Source: a virus. From it: 64,000 bases of DNA. The notes under the pieces were generated by a model. The model had not been told where the DNA came from, did no database searches, and was given only the letters and a program-made list of their open reading frames with translations. This document shows, in pieces, positions 46,244-53,059 of the stretch (positions are counted from its first letter, which is position 1; each line of letters starts with the position of its first letter). The stretch spans positions 62,001 to 126,000 of IMG/VR virus record IMGVR_UViG_3300047557_002769. One strand, 5' to 3'. A program made the position numbers and the translations under genes.

Positions 46244-46456
46244 TCAAGCCGGCTGGACTTTGTTCAGGAATTCCGGTACACGGATCAGGTTCTCCGAGTA
46301 CTCGCGGGAGCCGGAGCCACGGCGAGCATGCACACCATAGGAATCCGGGCGAACCACGAACCACTTTTGATCGCCGTAGCCACTCTCCGTCCACAGCAGC
46401 GTACCCTGCCACTCGAACGAGATCTCTTTGACGTTGACGCGCGTACCGTTTTCCAT
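46244..46456 (-). CDS. Small early protein
   Basis: 70 aa from the ATG at 46454-46456, 6 nt after AAGGAG. Beta-rich with aromatic residues (ISFEWQGTLLWTESGYGDQK; FVVRPDSYGVHARRG). Not recognised. Confidence 0.7.
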   Translation of the reverse strand: MENGTRVNVKEISFEWQGTLLWTESGYGDQKWFVVRPDSYGVHARRGSGSREYSENLIRVPEFLNKVQPA

Positions 46457-46480
46457 CATGTTCTCCTTAACCATGTACCA

Positions 46481-46509
46481 ATTATAGGCCAGCGAGACCA
46501 GAAGTGCAA
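46481..46509 (-). promoter_or_regulatory. Early promoter of the TTGCAC class
   Basis: TTGCAC (46504-46509), 17-nt spacer, TATAAT (46481-46486). Confidence 0.88.
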
Positions 46510-46519
46510 CAGCGTAGCC

Positions 46520-46660
46520 CTAGTATCCTGACGGCTTGCTCAGGTTTATCTTCTCCTGGCGACGCTCGGCCTTACGGCTCTTCTGATGCTTACCCGCTTT
46601 GGGCTTGCATTTCAGAAGAGCGAGTACGACATGATTACGAGGTTTGGATTTCCTTTTCAT
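46520..46660 (-). CDS. Small highly basic protein (46 aa)
   Basis: ATG at 46658-46660, TAG at 46520-46522. About 17 Lys/Arg (MKRKSKPRNHVVLALLKCK; GKHQKSRKAERRQEKINL). May bind nucleic acid. No strong ribosome-binding site seen. Confidence 0.6.
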   Translation of the reverse strand: MKRKSKPRNHVVLALLKCKPKAGKHQKSRKAERRQEKINLSKPSGY

Positions 46661-46676
46661 AATTGGGACCAAATAA

Positions 46677-46724
46677 CATAGATCTTATATTGCCTGGCAC
46701 ATAAAATCCATATGTGGACGGATG
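46677..46724 (-). repeat. 48-bp leader repeat, copy 2
   Basis: ~81% identical to 11860-11907 (shared CCACATATGGATTTTA and GGCAATA(G/T)AAGATC, both ending in ATG). Here the ATG opens only a short frame. Lies between the AAA+ gene and the basic peptide gene. Confidence 0.7.
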
Positions 46725-46733
46725 AGAAAAGGC

Positions 46734-47609
46734 TTATGCGCCTTGAGTCAATACGTATTTAGCAAGCGACTTCCAATCACCACCGCGATTGGCGATCTTC
46801 GATACCTGAATCAGACTACGAAGAGACAGATTAGGTACTTTGCCGATCTGAGTCTTCAGGAATTCGAGAGCAATCGATTTGACTTTCTTGTCGATCTCCG
46901 GAAGGAAATCAGACGAGTCAGCAATCACTTCCATACGCTCAAGCTTCTGACCCTCAGTCATCGAGAGATCAACCACCATAGCACGAGTACGAATGGCTTG
47001 ATCGATCTTCTCCAGAGGCATATTGCTCACGAAGATAACACGACCGGTGAATTCGAATGACTTCGGCAGATCGTCATCACGCATATCAGCCATCCAAGAG
47101 ATATAGCGCTTGGAATAGCTATCCAGAGCACCCTTCAGGAGGTTTCGAGCAACATCGTCCTTCAGAATCGAATCGCAGTCATCGAATACAATCGTCATGC
47201 CATTGCATTCAAACAGAGTACGATACAGACCCTTAGCGGTCGAAAAGCCCTTGACCACGCGATAGGACTTAGACGTATTGATACGAGTACCGACTTCAAA
47301 GCCAGCCAGATCGGTGATATTCTTGAGACCAGCAGCCTCGAGAGACTTCATCACGGTATACGACTTGCCGAGACCACCCTCACCGGTAATCACAACAGAC
47401 GGCATCGTGCCATCGGCAATCATCGAGACCATTTGCTCGACAAAGCTAAAGCGCTGATTGATACCGAATTCGGAAACCGGAGCCGGGTTAGCCTTGAACG
47501 ACTCACCCATCTCGGCGACCTTACGCTTGACATAGTACTCGGACGTCGACTTCACGACAGCCTTGCCATTGACGTAACCCACGAACTTACCGTTTTCGAA
47601 CTTGATCAT
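46734..47609 (-). CDS. AAA+ ATPase
   Basis: 291 aa from the ATG at 47607-47609 (AAGGAA upstream). Walker A SVVITGEGGLGKSYTVM, Walker B MTIVFDDCDSIL, sensor 1 RVIFVSNMP, arginine finger IDQAIRTRAMVVDL, and a C-terminal lid. N-terminal ~60 aa is a separate small domain. Likely an early remodelling ATPase; partner unknown. Confidence 0.85.
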   Translation of the reverse strand: MIKFENGKFVGYVNGKAVVKSTSEYYVKRKVAEMGESFKANPAPVSEFGINQRFSFVEQMVSMIADGTMPSVVITGEGGLGKSYTVMKSLEAAGLKNITDLAGFEVGTRINTSKSYRVVKGFSTAKGLYRTLFECNGMTIVFDDCDSILKDDVARNLLKGALDSYSKRYISWMADMRDDDLPKSFEFTGRVIFVSNMPLEKIDQAIRTRAMVVDLSMTEGQKLERMEVIADSSDFLPEIDKKVKSIALEFLKTQIGKVPNLSLRSLIQVSKIANRGGDWKSLAKYVLTQGA

Positions 47610-47635
47610 TTTGTGTTCCTTCAATCGATGTATCG

Positions 47636-47664
47636 ATTATAGGACCTTTCGGTCCCGAGTGCAA
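47636..47664 (-). promoter_or_regulatory. Early promoter of the TTGCAC class
   Basis: Minus strand reads TTGCAC (47659-47664), 17-nt spacer, TATAAT (47636-47641), preceding the AAA+ gene. Confidence 0.87.
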
Positions 47665-47684
47665 CCAGTACCGTTATGCCTTGC

Positions 47685-48047
47685 TCAGGCTTTCTTGAAG
47701 TAGTTGTACGGGAGTCCGTGCTGGTAGGCCAGGTAATCCCAGTCGCCAAAGCAATCGCTGGATTCCATGATCCAACGCAGTGCCGTCTCACGGTCACCGG
47801 CACCGGAAGCGATCGTCTGCTCGATCAGCTTACCAAAGCGAACCACAGCCTGGGCCTGAGCCTCGCGCTCGAAAGCCATCTCACGCTCCAGGACCTGGCA
47901 CAGCCAATCCCATTCGGCTTGCTTCTCTTCATCGGTAGCCTTGGCCCAGCGCTCCCAGAAGCCCTCGCCAGGGCGATAGCCGTAGGCGTCCTTGTGCAGA
48001 TCAGAGATCAGGTCGTCGGAGAAGGTGTAGGTTTTTTCATTCATCAT
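47685..48047 (-). CDS. Early protein of unknown function
   Basis: 120 aa, helical, Trp-rich (EGFWERWAKATDEEKQAEWD; LEREMAFEREAQAQAVVRFG). MMNEKTY start lies ~7 nt after the promoter -10, so leaderless or started at the second Met. Not recognised. Confidence 0.72.
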   Translation of the reverse strand: MMNEKTYTFSDDLISDLHKDAYGYRPGEGFWERWAKATDEEKQAEWDWLCQVLEREMAFEREAQAQAVVRFGKLIEQTIASGAGDRETALRWIMESSDCFGDWDYLAYQHGLPYNYFKKA

Positions 48048-48054
48048 ACGACGT

Positions 48055-48082
48055 ATTATAGGGGCTTCCGACCGAAGTGCAA
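48055..48082 (-). promoter_or_regulatory. Early promoter of the TTGCAC class
   Basis: TTGCAC (48077-48082), 16-nt spacer, TATAAT (48055-48060). Confidence 0.87.
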
Positions 48083-48148
48083 CTGTTTGGTCCAAGTACC
48101 TGAGCAGGAAGTACGGTTGAAATACACATAGGCACTCTCGCCGTCCAT
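48056..48148 (-). CDS. 30-aa early peptide
   Basis: ATG at 48146-48148 preceded by AGAGGGGG; stop TAA at 48056-48058 overlaps the next promoter. Sequence MDGESAYVYFNRTSCSGTW then a basic tail. Its 22-bp initiation region (48142-48163) is repeated exactly, inverted, at 50882-50903. Confidence 0.5.
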   Translation of the reverse strand: MDGESAYVYFNRTSCSGTWTKQLHFGRKPL

Positions 48149-48170
48149 CCCCCTCTGTTCGACCTGGTCC

Positions 48171-48199
48171 ATTATAGGCTAGCAGGACCAGAAGTGCAA
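48171..48199 (-). promoter_or_regulatory. Early promoter of the TTGCAC class
   Basis: TTGCAC (48194-48199), 17-nt spacer, TATAAT (48171-48176). Confidence 0.87.
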
Positions 48200-48219
48200 C
48201 TGTTACGTTGCACCAGGCG

Positions 48220-48297
48220 TCACCATTCTCCGGCGATGATGATTGCAATGCCCATGGCGATGATAGGCGAGGACAGGATGAGAAGAGTAGTGATCAT
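48220..48297 (-). CDS. 25-aa membrane peptide
   Basis: ATG at 48295-48297 overlapping the metallopeptidase stop (ATGA); TGA at 48220-48222. Hydrophobic throughout (TTLLILSSPIIAMGIAIIIA). Translationally coupled small membrane peptide, role unknown. Confidence 0.55.
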   Translation of the reverse strand: MITTLLILSSPIIAMGIAIIIAGEW

Positions 48298-48776
48298 TGG
48301 TTCTCCAGAATAGTGCAGACTTGTTCGGCGAGCGCGGCTTGACGTTCCCAGGCCTCGAGCTCCCACGGTTGATCGCGATAGGCCTTGTAGGTAGTACCCT
48401 TGTTGAAGGAGATCGAACCGTTCCAGACATGAGTCCAACCACGGCTAACCCAGGTCTTCTCCAGACGCCCGGTATGATACTGTTCGGCATGCACCATCTC
48501 GTGGCAGAGCACCTCCAGGGCCTTAGCCCAGTCCAGGCGACAATCGATCTCTGCCATACGCTCGCCGTTGAAGTAGCGACCGTTGGTATTGCGTGCCTTG
48601 ATAGGGGCTACGCGAATGGTGACATCCTTAGGCAGCTTCAAGAGCTTTCTCAGGATCGGCATCGCCTTCCGAACCACCACCACAACCTCGGCAGCCTGCT
48701 TGTTCAGCTTCTTGTTGTAGATCGCCGACAGCGACATCACAACACCCGGGGCCACAAATTTGTCTGTAAGCTTCAT
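48294..48776 (-). CDS. SprT-like zinc metallopeptidase
   Basis: 160 aa from the third of three consecutive ATGs (48774-48776), best spaced from AGGAA. EVLCHEMVHAEQYHTGRLEK carries the HExxH motif; PWELEAWERQA gives a possible third ligand. SprT-like enzymes act on proteins at DNA; here an early gene with its own promoter. Confidence 0.82.
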   Translation of the reverse strand: MKLTDKFVAPGVVMSLSAIYNKKLNKQAAEVVVVVRKAMPILRKLLKLPKDVTIRVAPIKARNTNGRYFNGERMAEIDCRLDWAKALEVLCHEMVHAEQYHTGRLEKTWVSRGWTHVWNGSISFNKGTTYKAYRDQPWELEAWERQAALAEQVCTILENQ

Positions 48777-48800
48777 CATCATTTCCTAATCGATGTATCC

Positions 48801-48828
48801 ATTATAGGACCAAACGAGGAAAGTGCAA
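48801..48828 (-). promoter_or_regulatory. Early promoter of the TTGCAC class
   Basis: TTGCAC (48823-48828), 16-nt spacer, TATAAT (48801-48806); flank GGTACTAG. Confidence 0.88.
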
Positions 48829-48853
48829 CTAGTACCGGTACGATTTGCTCAGG

Positions 48854-48876
48854 TAAAAAGCCCCGTGACGTGGGGC
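48854..48876 (-). terminator. Intrinsic terminator
   Basis: GCCCC-ACGTCA-CGGGGC followed by TTTTT on the minus strand. Confidence 0.85.
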
Positions 48877-49007
48877 CAGACGATCCACTCTAAGTCACCC
48901 TGACAGTCTGGTGGCCGTCCCTGTCATGGTTTGCTAAGGGGCGCCCAGTTCTTGCGGTCGTTTAAGAGTAGGCGGGCGTACCCGCAACATCCACTCCCCC
49001 TATACTA
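48877..49007 (-). other. Non-coding, structured 3' region
   Basis: No gene seen. Lies between the HTH gene and the terminator; possible stems CAGAC/GTCTG and GGGCGCCC. Could be a 3' UTR or a small RNA sharing the terminator. Confidence 0.4.
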
Positions 49008-49343
49008 TCAAAGACCGGCGAAAGGAGATGCTACGGTAGCACCCGAGGCCTTGAGACCAGCGATCACCGCATCGATCTCAGCGACTTTCTTCGCAGCCTG
49101 AGCCGGGGTCGTCTCGGTGATCGGGTTGATCTTGCGAGCCGGCTTCGAAGCCTTCGCGGTCTTTGCAACCTTCTCGCCCTTGACCGGCTCAACACCCAGA
49201 GCCTTCACGGCCTTGGTGAAATAGACGTATGCGTTCGAGCGAGTCACACCCAGAGTCTCAACGATAGTAGCGATCGCCACTGCACGATCCGGGTTAGCGC
49301 GAACGATGTCGGTAGCGCGAGAGAGGTTGGTCACTTTAGTCAT
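49008..49343 (-). CDS. HTH DNA-binding protein with basic linker
   Basis: 111 aa from the ATG at 49341-49343, 6 nt after AAAGGA. RAVAIATIVETLGVTRSNAY VYFTKAVKALG is a helix-turn-helix; then an Ala/Lys linker (KVAKTAKASKPARKINP) and a helix. The frame is open upstream to 49571, so a longer 187-aa form is possible from the upstream promoter. Confidence 0.72.
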   Translation of the reverse strand: MTKVTNLSRATDIVRANPDRAVAIATIVETLGVTRSNAYVYFTKAVKALGVEPVKGEKVAKTAKASKPARKINPITETTPAQAAKKVAEIDAVIAGLKASGATVASPFAGL

Positions 49344-49571
49344 CATGTATCCTTTCGTGTCTTCAGTATGTGTATTACGGCTCTTCTTGGGCTTCAGTGC
49401 AACTGGTTCGGTCGATACCTTAGCCGCTCGCTTGGTCTTTCGGTCACCGGGGTAGCCAGGATAGGGTTCCCCTAACGGTCGCTTGGGATCCATTAGCCAT
49501 TTGTTATAATGAGCCAATCGATCCTCACCGGCTTTCCAGTCCATATCGATCGTATAATTAACTCGCTTCAA
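49344..49571 (-). other. In-frame upstream extension of the HTH gene
   Basis: 75 codons from ATG 49571 with no stop before the HTH gene. First ~50 codons (DMDWKAGEDRLAHYNKWLMD; PLGEPYPGYPGD) look protein-like; the last ~25 overlap a promoter. May be a separate gene that lost its stop, giving a fusion. Confidence 0.5.
49374..49402 (-). promoter_or_regulatory. Weaker TTGCAC-class promoter inside an open frame
   Basis: TTGCAC (49397-49402), 17-nt spacer, CGTAAT (49374-49379). The -10 is poorer than in sister promoters. Confidence 0.6.
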
Positions 49572-49855
49572 AACAAATCCTCAAGAGACATTTCTTTTAC
49601 GTAATTGCGAATAGCCGATTGCATCGGTTTCGAAACAATATCAGCATTCATATAATCAGGATCGAAACGATTAGCTGTGAATTCAATCGCTTGATTAATG
49701 ACCATATCGCGATATTCTTTAATCGTAATAGCTTCGCGCTCTTCCACAGAGAGCTCGAGAACCATATCGCCAACGAATTCAGTAGCGCTTTCGATCGAAT
49801 TCTTCATCAGACCCTGAATCAGATTATCGAAATCGTTGAAAGTATATTCGTTCAT
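49568..49855 (-). CDS. Small early protein
   Basis: 95 aa from the ATG at 49853-49855 after AAAAAGGAAAC; an upstream ATG belongs to the shared leader. Helical and acidic (NDFDNLIQGLMKNSIESATE; VEEREAITIKEYRDMVINQA). Not recognised. Confidence 0.72.
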   Translation of the reverse strand: MNEYTFNDFDNLIQGLMKNSIESATEFVGDMVLELSVEEREAITIKEYRDMVINQAIEFTANRFDPDYMNADIVSKPMQSAIRNYVKEMSLEDLF

Positions 49856-49885
49856 TTCGTTTCCTTTTTCATTCATCATACGTGA

Positions 49886-49914
49886 ATTATAGACCAAACC
49901 GAACCGAAGTGCAA
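49886..49914 (-). promoter_or_regulatory. Early promoter of the TTGCAC class
   Basis: TTGCAC (49909-49914), 17-nt spacer, TATAAT (49886-49891). The leader ATGATGAATGAAAAAGGAAA is shared with 50157. Confidence 0.88.
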
Positions 49915-49925
49915 CTGATACCGGA

Positions 49926-50126
49926 TCAATTTGCTCGGTCGGGGAACGCGGGCTTGGTCAGAGCATGAACCGTCCTGAGGATCTCCATCTGATTCAGAGC
50001 AGGAAGCTCGGACATAGCCGTCACCAGCAGCGAATGCAGAACACCGCTCGAGAACGCAACATTCTTCTGAGCATCAGCCATGATCCGCAGCGCTTCATCG
50101 ATTTCCGCACGAGTCATCTTAGCCAT
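49926..50126 (-). CDS. Small early protein
   Basis: 66 aa from the ATG at 50124-50126, after GAAAGGAAAC. Helical (TRAEIDEALRIMADAQKNVA; LNQMEILRTVHALTK). Not recognised. Confidence 0.7.
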   Translation of the reverse strand: MAKMTRAEIDEALRIMADAQKNVAFSSGVLHSLLVTAMSELPALNQMEILRTVHALTKPAFPDRAN

Positions 50127-50156
50127 CTTGTTTCCTTTCTCATTCAACATACACGT

Positions 50157-50185
50157 ATTGTAACGGATCCGGACCAGAAGTGCAA
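50157..50185 (-). promoter_or_regulatory. Early promoter of the TTGCAC class
   Basis: TTGCAC (50180-50185), 17-nt spacer, TACAAT (50157-50162). Confidence 0.85.
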
Positions 50186-50215
50186 CTCAGTACCGGATCG
50201 CCCGGTACGGTTATA

Positions 50216-50479
50216 CTAGCACTCAGGATCGAAATCATGCCATTCCTGAGCCTCGTCAGGCTGGCCATCGGACTCGCGATCGTACTCATCCTGCAATTCC
50301 TCAGAGAGATTCATGAAATCCTCACAGGCATTGAAGAGCTCTTGAAATGCTCGCTTTTCCTCACGAGACATGTCAAACATGAAGCCAACACCCTCATCCT
50401 TCATGGCATTGATGATTTGATTCATAGCCAGAAGAGTGTTCTCGCACATGCAGTAGGACATATTGGGGTAATTTGCCAT
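50216..50479 (-). CDS. Small acidic early protein
   Basis: 87 aa from the ATG at 50477-50479 with AGGAG; the longer frame to 50644 crosses a promoter. Very acidic C-terminus (SEELQDEYDRESDGQPDEAQ). DNA-mimic-like composition but unproven. Confidence 0.72.
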   Translation of the reverse strand: MANYPNMSYCMCENTLLAMNQIINAMKDEGVGFMFDMSREEKRAFQELFNACEDFMNLSEELQDEYDRESDGQPDEAQEWHDFDPEC

Positions 50480-50504
50480 CTCAGATCTCCTAATCGATGT
50501 ACGT

Positions 50505-50533
50505 ATTGTAACGGATCGGGACCAGAAGTGCAA
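50505..50533 (-). promoter_or_regulatory. Early promoter of the TTGCAC class
   Basis: TTGCAC (50528-50533), 17-nt spacer, TACAAT (50505-50510). Confidence 0.85.
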
Positions 50534-50573
50534 CCCGGTACCTGACTGAACCGTAAGGGTATCAGTGAAACTT

Positions 50574-50747
50574 TCAGTTGAAGTATTCGCGGGAAATACG
50601 GAACTTTTCGTTCTCTTCCTCAGAGATAGCAAAGTCCTCGGCATCAGCCTTCGTATAGAGAGAGCCTACGATTACCCCATCAAAGGGATTAACCACATGC
50701 CAGATATCCTCTTCGCGATCGTAAACAACAGTGAGATTCCGTTCCAT
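50574..50747 (-). CDS. Small early protein
   Basis: 57 aa from the ATG at 50745-50747, 6 nt after AAGGAG. LTVVYDREEDIWHVVNPFDG then an acidic helix (KADAEDFAISEEENEKF). Not recognised. Confidence 0.7.
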   Translation of the reverse strand: MERNLTVVYDREEDIWHVVNPFDGVIVGSLYTKADAEDFAISEEENEKFRISREYFN

Positions 50748-50770
50748 CATGTGCTCCTTAGTATGTTCCA

Positions 50771-50799
50771 ATTATAGGACCAAAGGAGATTAAGTGCAA
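50771..50799 (-). promoter_or_regulatory. Early promoter of the TTGCAC class
   Basis: TTGCAC (50794-50799), 17-nt spacer, TATAAT (50771-50776). First of the leftward array; GC content drops to the right of about 51.0 kb. Confidence 0.87.
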
Positions 50800-50846
50800 G
50801 CCAGAGGGAAAATACCGGAGCCAGCCGTAGGGATACTGCCCAAAAT

Positions 50847-50875
50847 TTGCCCTTTCCCAGGAAAAAGGCTATAAT
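50847..50875 (+). promoter_or_regulatory. Early promoter on the plus strand
   Basis: TTGCCC (50847-50852), 17-nt spacer, TATAAT (50870-50875), diverging from the leftward early array. Confidence 0.78.
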
Positions 50876-50896
50876 CATAGTGTCGAACAGAGGGGG

Positions 50897-51091
50897 ATGG
50901 ACGTGGAGGGTGGCCGAGGGCCCGGGAACCGGCAGGGAGAAAAAGCCTGTTTTCCCCAGAAAAAGTGTGTGAATATACTGCGAAACTCAGGAATAGTGGG
51001 CGAATATACACCAGCGCGCTATAATACTATTCTTATTTTGGTCCCGTACCAATTTATAATATACACATACGCGGGTATTAGTTTAAGTTAG
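50897..51091 (+). CDS. Possible plus-strand early peptide
   Basis: 64 aa. The ATG follows AGAGGGGG, and its initiation region equals that of the 48148 peptide, just downstream of a good promoter. N-terminal half Gly/Arg-rich, C-terminal half hydrophobic (YNTILILVPYQFIIYTYAGI). Coding status is uncertain; the transcript may be non-coding. Confidence 0.4.
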   Translation: MDVEGGRGPGNRQGEKACFPQKKCVNILRNSGIVGEYTPARYNTILILVPYQFIIYTYAGISLS

Positions 51092-51126
51092 TAGCCTATA
51101 CTATAGGTATTAGTTTAAGTTAGTAG
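51074..51126. repeat. 21-bp direct repeat
   Basis: GGTATTAGTTTAAGTTAGTAG at 51074-51094 and 51106-51126 (32-bp period). The right copy holds the 3' end and stop of the 51110 gene. Confidence 0.85.
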
Positions 51127-51310
51127 AATCGTTAATTAGCTTATAGATTCTATCTAGATTTTGATATTTTGACATACCATAAGGAGGTACAATAGTATAT
51201 TCTATACCGTTTTTTAGTCTAACGAATGCAGTATCAGTGTATTCTCTTACATATACACATGCAACTTCATCCGGATTAACATAGTCATTATCCGTTAGTT
51301 TAATAAGCAT
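51110..51310 (-). CDS. Small beta-rich protein
   Basis: 66 aa (LIKLTDNDYVNPDEVACVYV; TAFVRLKNGIEYTIVPPYGM). Sm- or KOW-like beta pattern, not assignable. Start overlaps the previous stop (TAATG). Confidence 0.7.
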   Translation of the reverse strand: MLIKLTDNDYVNPDEVACVYVREYTDTAFVRLKNGIEYTIVPPYGMSKYQNLDRIYKLINDSTNLN

Positions 51311-51462
51311 TATTCATAGTCCTTATTCTTAATACGTTTATCTCTCTTAAACCATTTCTTACACTTTTCCATTTTAAAGATGAATAGATCGTCCCATTTG
51401 ATCTTATTCAATTTTTTTCTATATCTGGAAACGTATTGTTTAAGCTCTCTAGGCCCTTTCAT
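51310..51462 (-). CDS. Small basic protein (50 aa)
   Basis: ATG at 51460-51462, TAA at 51310-51312. Lys/Arg-rich amphipathic (KQYVSRYRKKLNKIKWDDLF; KMEKCKKWFKRDKRI). Overlaps on both sides by 1-4 bp, typical of the operon. Not recognised. Confidence 0.68.
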   Translation of the reverse strand: MKGPRELKQYVSRYRKKLNKIKWDDLFIFKMEKCKKWFKRDKRIKNKDYE

Positions 51463-51845
51463 TGGTCTTTATATCCAAACATAACGTTTTCCATATCCTG
51501 GAGAATATTTCCAGCTTCTTCCATATTATAGTCATAGATAGCTTGTTCCAATCTACGGATATATGGACGGAATTCACCGAATACTGCCTCGATCATTTGT
51601 TTTTTAGCTCTATCGACGGCTTCTTTTAGAGCATCGTTATTTTTTAGTACTTCAAGTTCTGATACAGTAAAGGTATTACGAAGAGTAAGCTGAATACGAT
51701 ATTGCTTCAGAACATTGTAATCTTTGGTAGTTTCCCAGGAAGCTTTCGTATCCACCATTTGTTCGAACAGAGGTGATAGTTTAGTGCGGATTAGTTTACG
51801 CTCACCTGTATCCGTCCATTCAATAGCTTTAGAAATTTGACTCAT
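51459..51845 (-). CDS. Helical hypothetical protein
   Basis: 128 aa, all helical (LKQYRIQLTLRNTFTVSELE; VDRAKKQMIEAVFGEFRPYI). No motif recognised. 4-bp overlaps on both sides. Confidence 0.72.
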   Translation of the reverse strand: MSQISKAIEWTDTGERKLIRTKLSPLFEQMVDTKASWETTKDYNVLKQYRIQLTLRNTFTVSELEVLKNNDALKEAVDRAKKQMIEAVFGEFRPYIRRLEQAIYDYNMEEAGNILQDMENVMFGYKDQ

Positions 51846-51979
51846 TTTTTCTTTTGTTGTTGAATATAATAATCATCTAGTGTCTTTTTCCATTGTTCCG
51901 GTGTTGGATCACGGAATAGAGGTTGAGGACCAGATGGTTTTCTTGATTTAAGACTATGATATGCTGTTCTAAAACTCAT
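51842..51979 (-). CDS. Small hypothetical protein (45 aa)
   Basis: ATG at 51977-51979, TGA at 51842-51844. Sequence SFRTAYHSLKSRKPSGPQPL FRDPTPEQWKKTLDDYY; basic tail. Not recognised. Confidence 0.62.
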   Translation of the reverse strand: MSFRTAYHSLKSRKPSGPQPLFRDPTPEQWKKTLDDYYIQQQKKK

Positions 51980-52018
51980 GATTTTTAAGGTTTGCGATTT
52001 GCAAATTGCAAATATTGT

Positions 52019-52246
52019 TTATTCTACTCCAAAATGTTCTTTGATATCATTAACCAATTCAAACGCCCATACCGGTTCAGCATACTGAGCCGCTTCATTT
52101 TCAATCTTATTAAGACATTCCCCGATAATCAACTCGGCTAACTTTTCAACCTGTTTGCCTACTAGCATAGGGGTCATTGCCTTATTGTCATCATCATATG
52201 AGATACCGCCGACTTGTTTAATAAGTTCTCTAATTTGTTCGTTCAT
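52019..52246 (-). CDS. MNE(R/Q)IREL family protein, copy 1
   Basis: 75 aa. Shares N-terminus MNEQIRELIKQ, central KLAELIIGECLNKIEN and C-terminus IKEHFGVE with 52243-52488 and 56071-56292. A small repeated phage family of unknown function, probably helical. 4-bp overlap with copy 2. Confidence 0.75.
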   Translation of the reverse strand: MNEQIRELIKQVGGISYDDDNKAMTPMLVGKQVEKLAELIIGECLNKIENEAAQYAEPVWAFELVNDIKEHFGVE

Positions 52247-52488
52247 TCTTCAACTCCGAAATGTTTTTTAATCTCGTTCCTATAATCCAACCAGCCTTGA
52301 TAGTGTTGATCGTTTTTGTAGTCCAAAGTAAGTTCAGCACATTCCCTGACAATCAACTCGGCGAACTTTTGGTCATAAGCATGAAGGAAAGTATAATCTA
52401 TTTCTCCACCATCGTCAACAAAACTACCAAATTTTTCTCTAGTGTCATTCCAGGCCTGTTCGGCAAGTTCTTTAATTCGTTCGTTCAT
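52243..52488 (-). CDS. MNE(R/Q)IREL family protein, copy 2
   Basis: 81 aa: MNERIKELAEQAW, KFAELIVRECAELTLD, IKKHFGVEE. Tandem paralogue of 52019-52246. Confidence 0.75.
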   Translation of the reverse strand: MNERIKELAEQAWNDTREKFGSFVDDGGEIDYTFLHAYDQKFAELIVRECAELTLDYKNDQHYQGWLDYRNEIKKHFGVEE

Positions 52489-52594
52489 TTTCAGTCTCTA
52501 CCTTTAATACAATTTCAAAAGGAATATCCAGAATCAATGCTACTTCTCTGGTTGTATATCCGCTCTGGAGCAATTCTTTAATCCGCCAAATCAT
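52472..52594 (-). CDS. Small HTH-like peptide (40 aa)
   Basis: ATG at 52592-52594, TAA at 52472-52474. IKELLQSGYTTREVALILDI PFEIVLKV resembles the helix-turn-helix seen in 44985-45137. Overlaps both neighbours by 17 bp. Confidence 0.6.
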   Translation of the reverse strand: MIWRIKELLQSGYTTREVALILDIPFEIVLKVETENERTN

Positions 52595-52865
52595 TATAAC
52601 CTTCATCCAACGTAGATTCAAGCAACCTTATCATTTGTTTAACCGCCAAAGGACCTAGGTACAGAGTAACGACAGTACTATCACTTTCTACACGCAATAC
52701 TGTCTTATTTTCAATAGTCCTTCCAACTGTGTAAAAGCACTTATTGGTATTTAAAATATTAGGAGTAGTGACTGGATTAACAGGAGTAGTAGGAGGTTCG
52801 TAATTATACATGGCTGCTTTAAGCTTTCGATTAAATGGGTAGATGTATTTACTGAATACTGACAT
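52578..52865 (-). CDS. Hypothetical protein
   Basis: 95 aa; Pro-rich N-terminal third (NYEPPTTPVNPVTTPNILNT), beta-rich C-terminus (TVLRVESDSTVVTLYLGPLA). Not recognised. Confidence 0.7.
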   Translation of the reverse strand: MSVFSKYIYPFNRKLKAAMYNYEPPTTPVNPVTTPNILNTNKCFYTVGRTIENKTVLRVESDSTVVTLYLGPLAVKQMIRLLESTLDEGYNDLAD

Positions 52866-53059
52866 TATTCATCATTACAATTACAATCACCAGTACCTAG
52901 TACAAATTCACCGCAATAAGGACATCCTGTAGGGCGATTTGGTTCTAATTTATTCAGAAGATCATAGTATTCTTTAGTTCCTACCGGGCCACCACATGCC
53001 ATAGCAATAGCACCTACAGAATAACCCTTGGCTAGCAACTCTTTAATCTGATTGTTCAT
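52865..53059 (-). CDS. Small HTH plus zinc-ribbon protein
   Basis: 64 aa from the ATG at 53057-53059, overlapping the kinase stop (ATGA). IKELLAKGYSVGAIAMACGG helix-turn-helix-like region, then CPYCGEFVLGTGDCNC, a likely zinc knuckle. Possible nucleic-acid binder. Confidence 0.65.
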   Translation of the reverse strand: MNNQIKELLAKGYSVGAIAMACGGPVGTKEYYDLLNKLEPNRPTGCPYCGEFVLGTGDCNCNDE

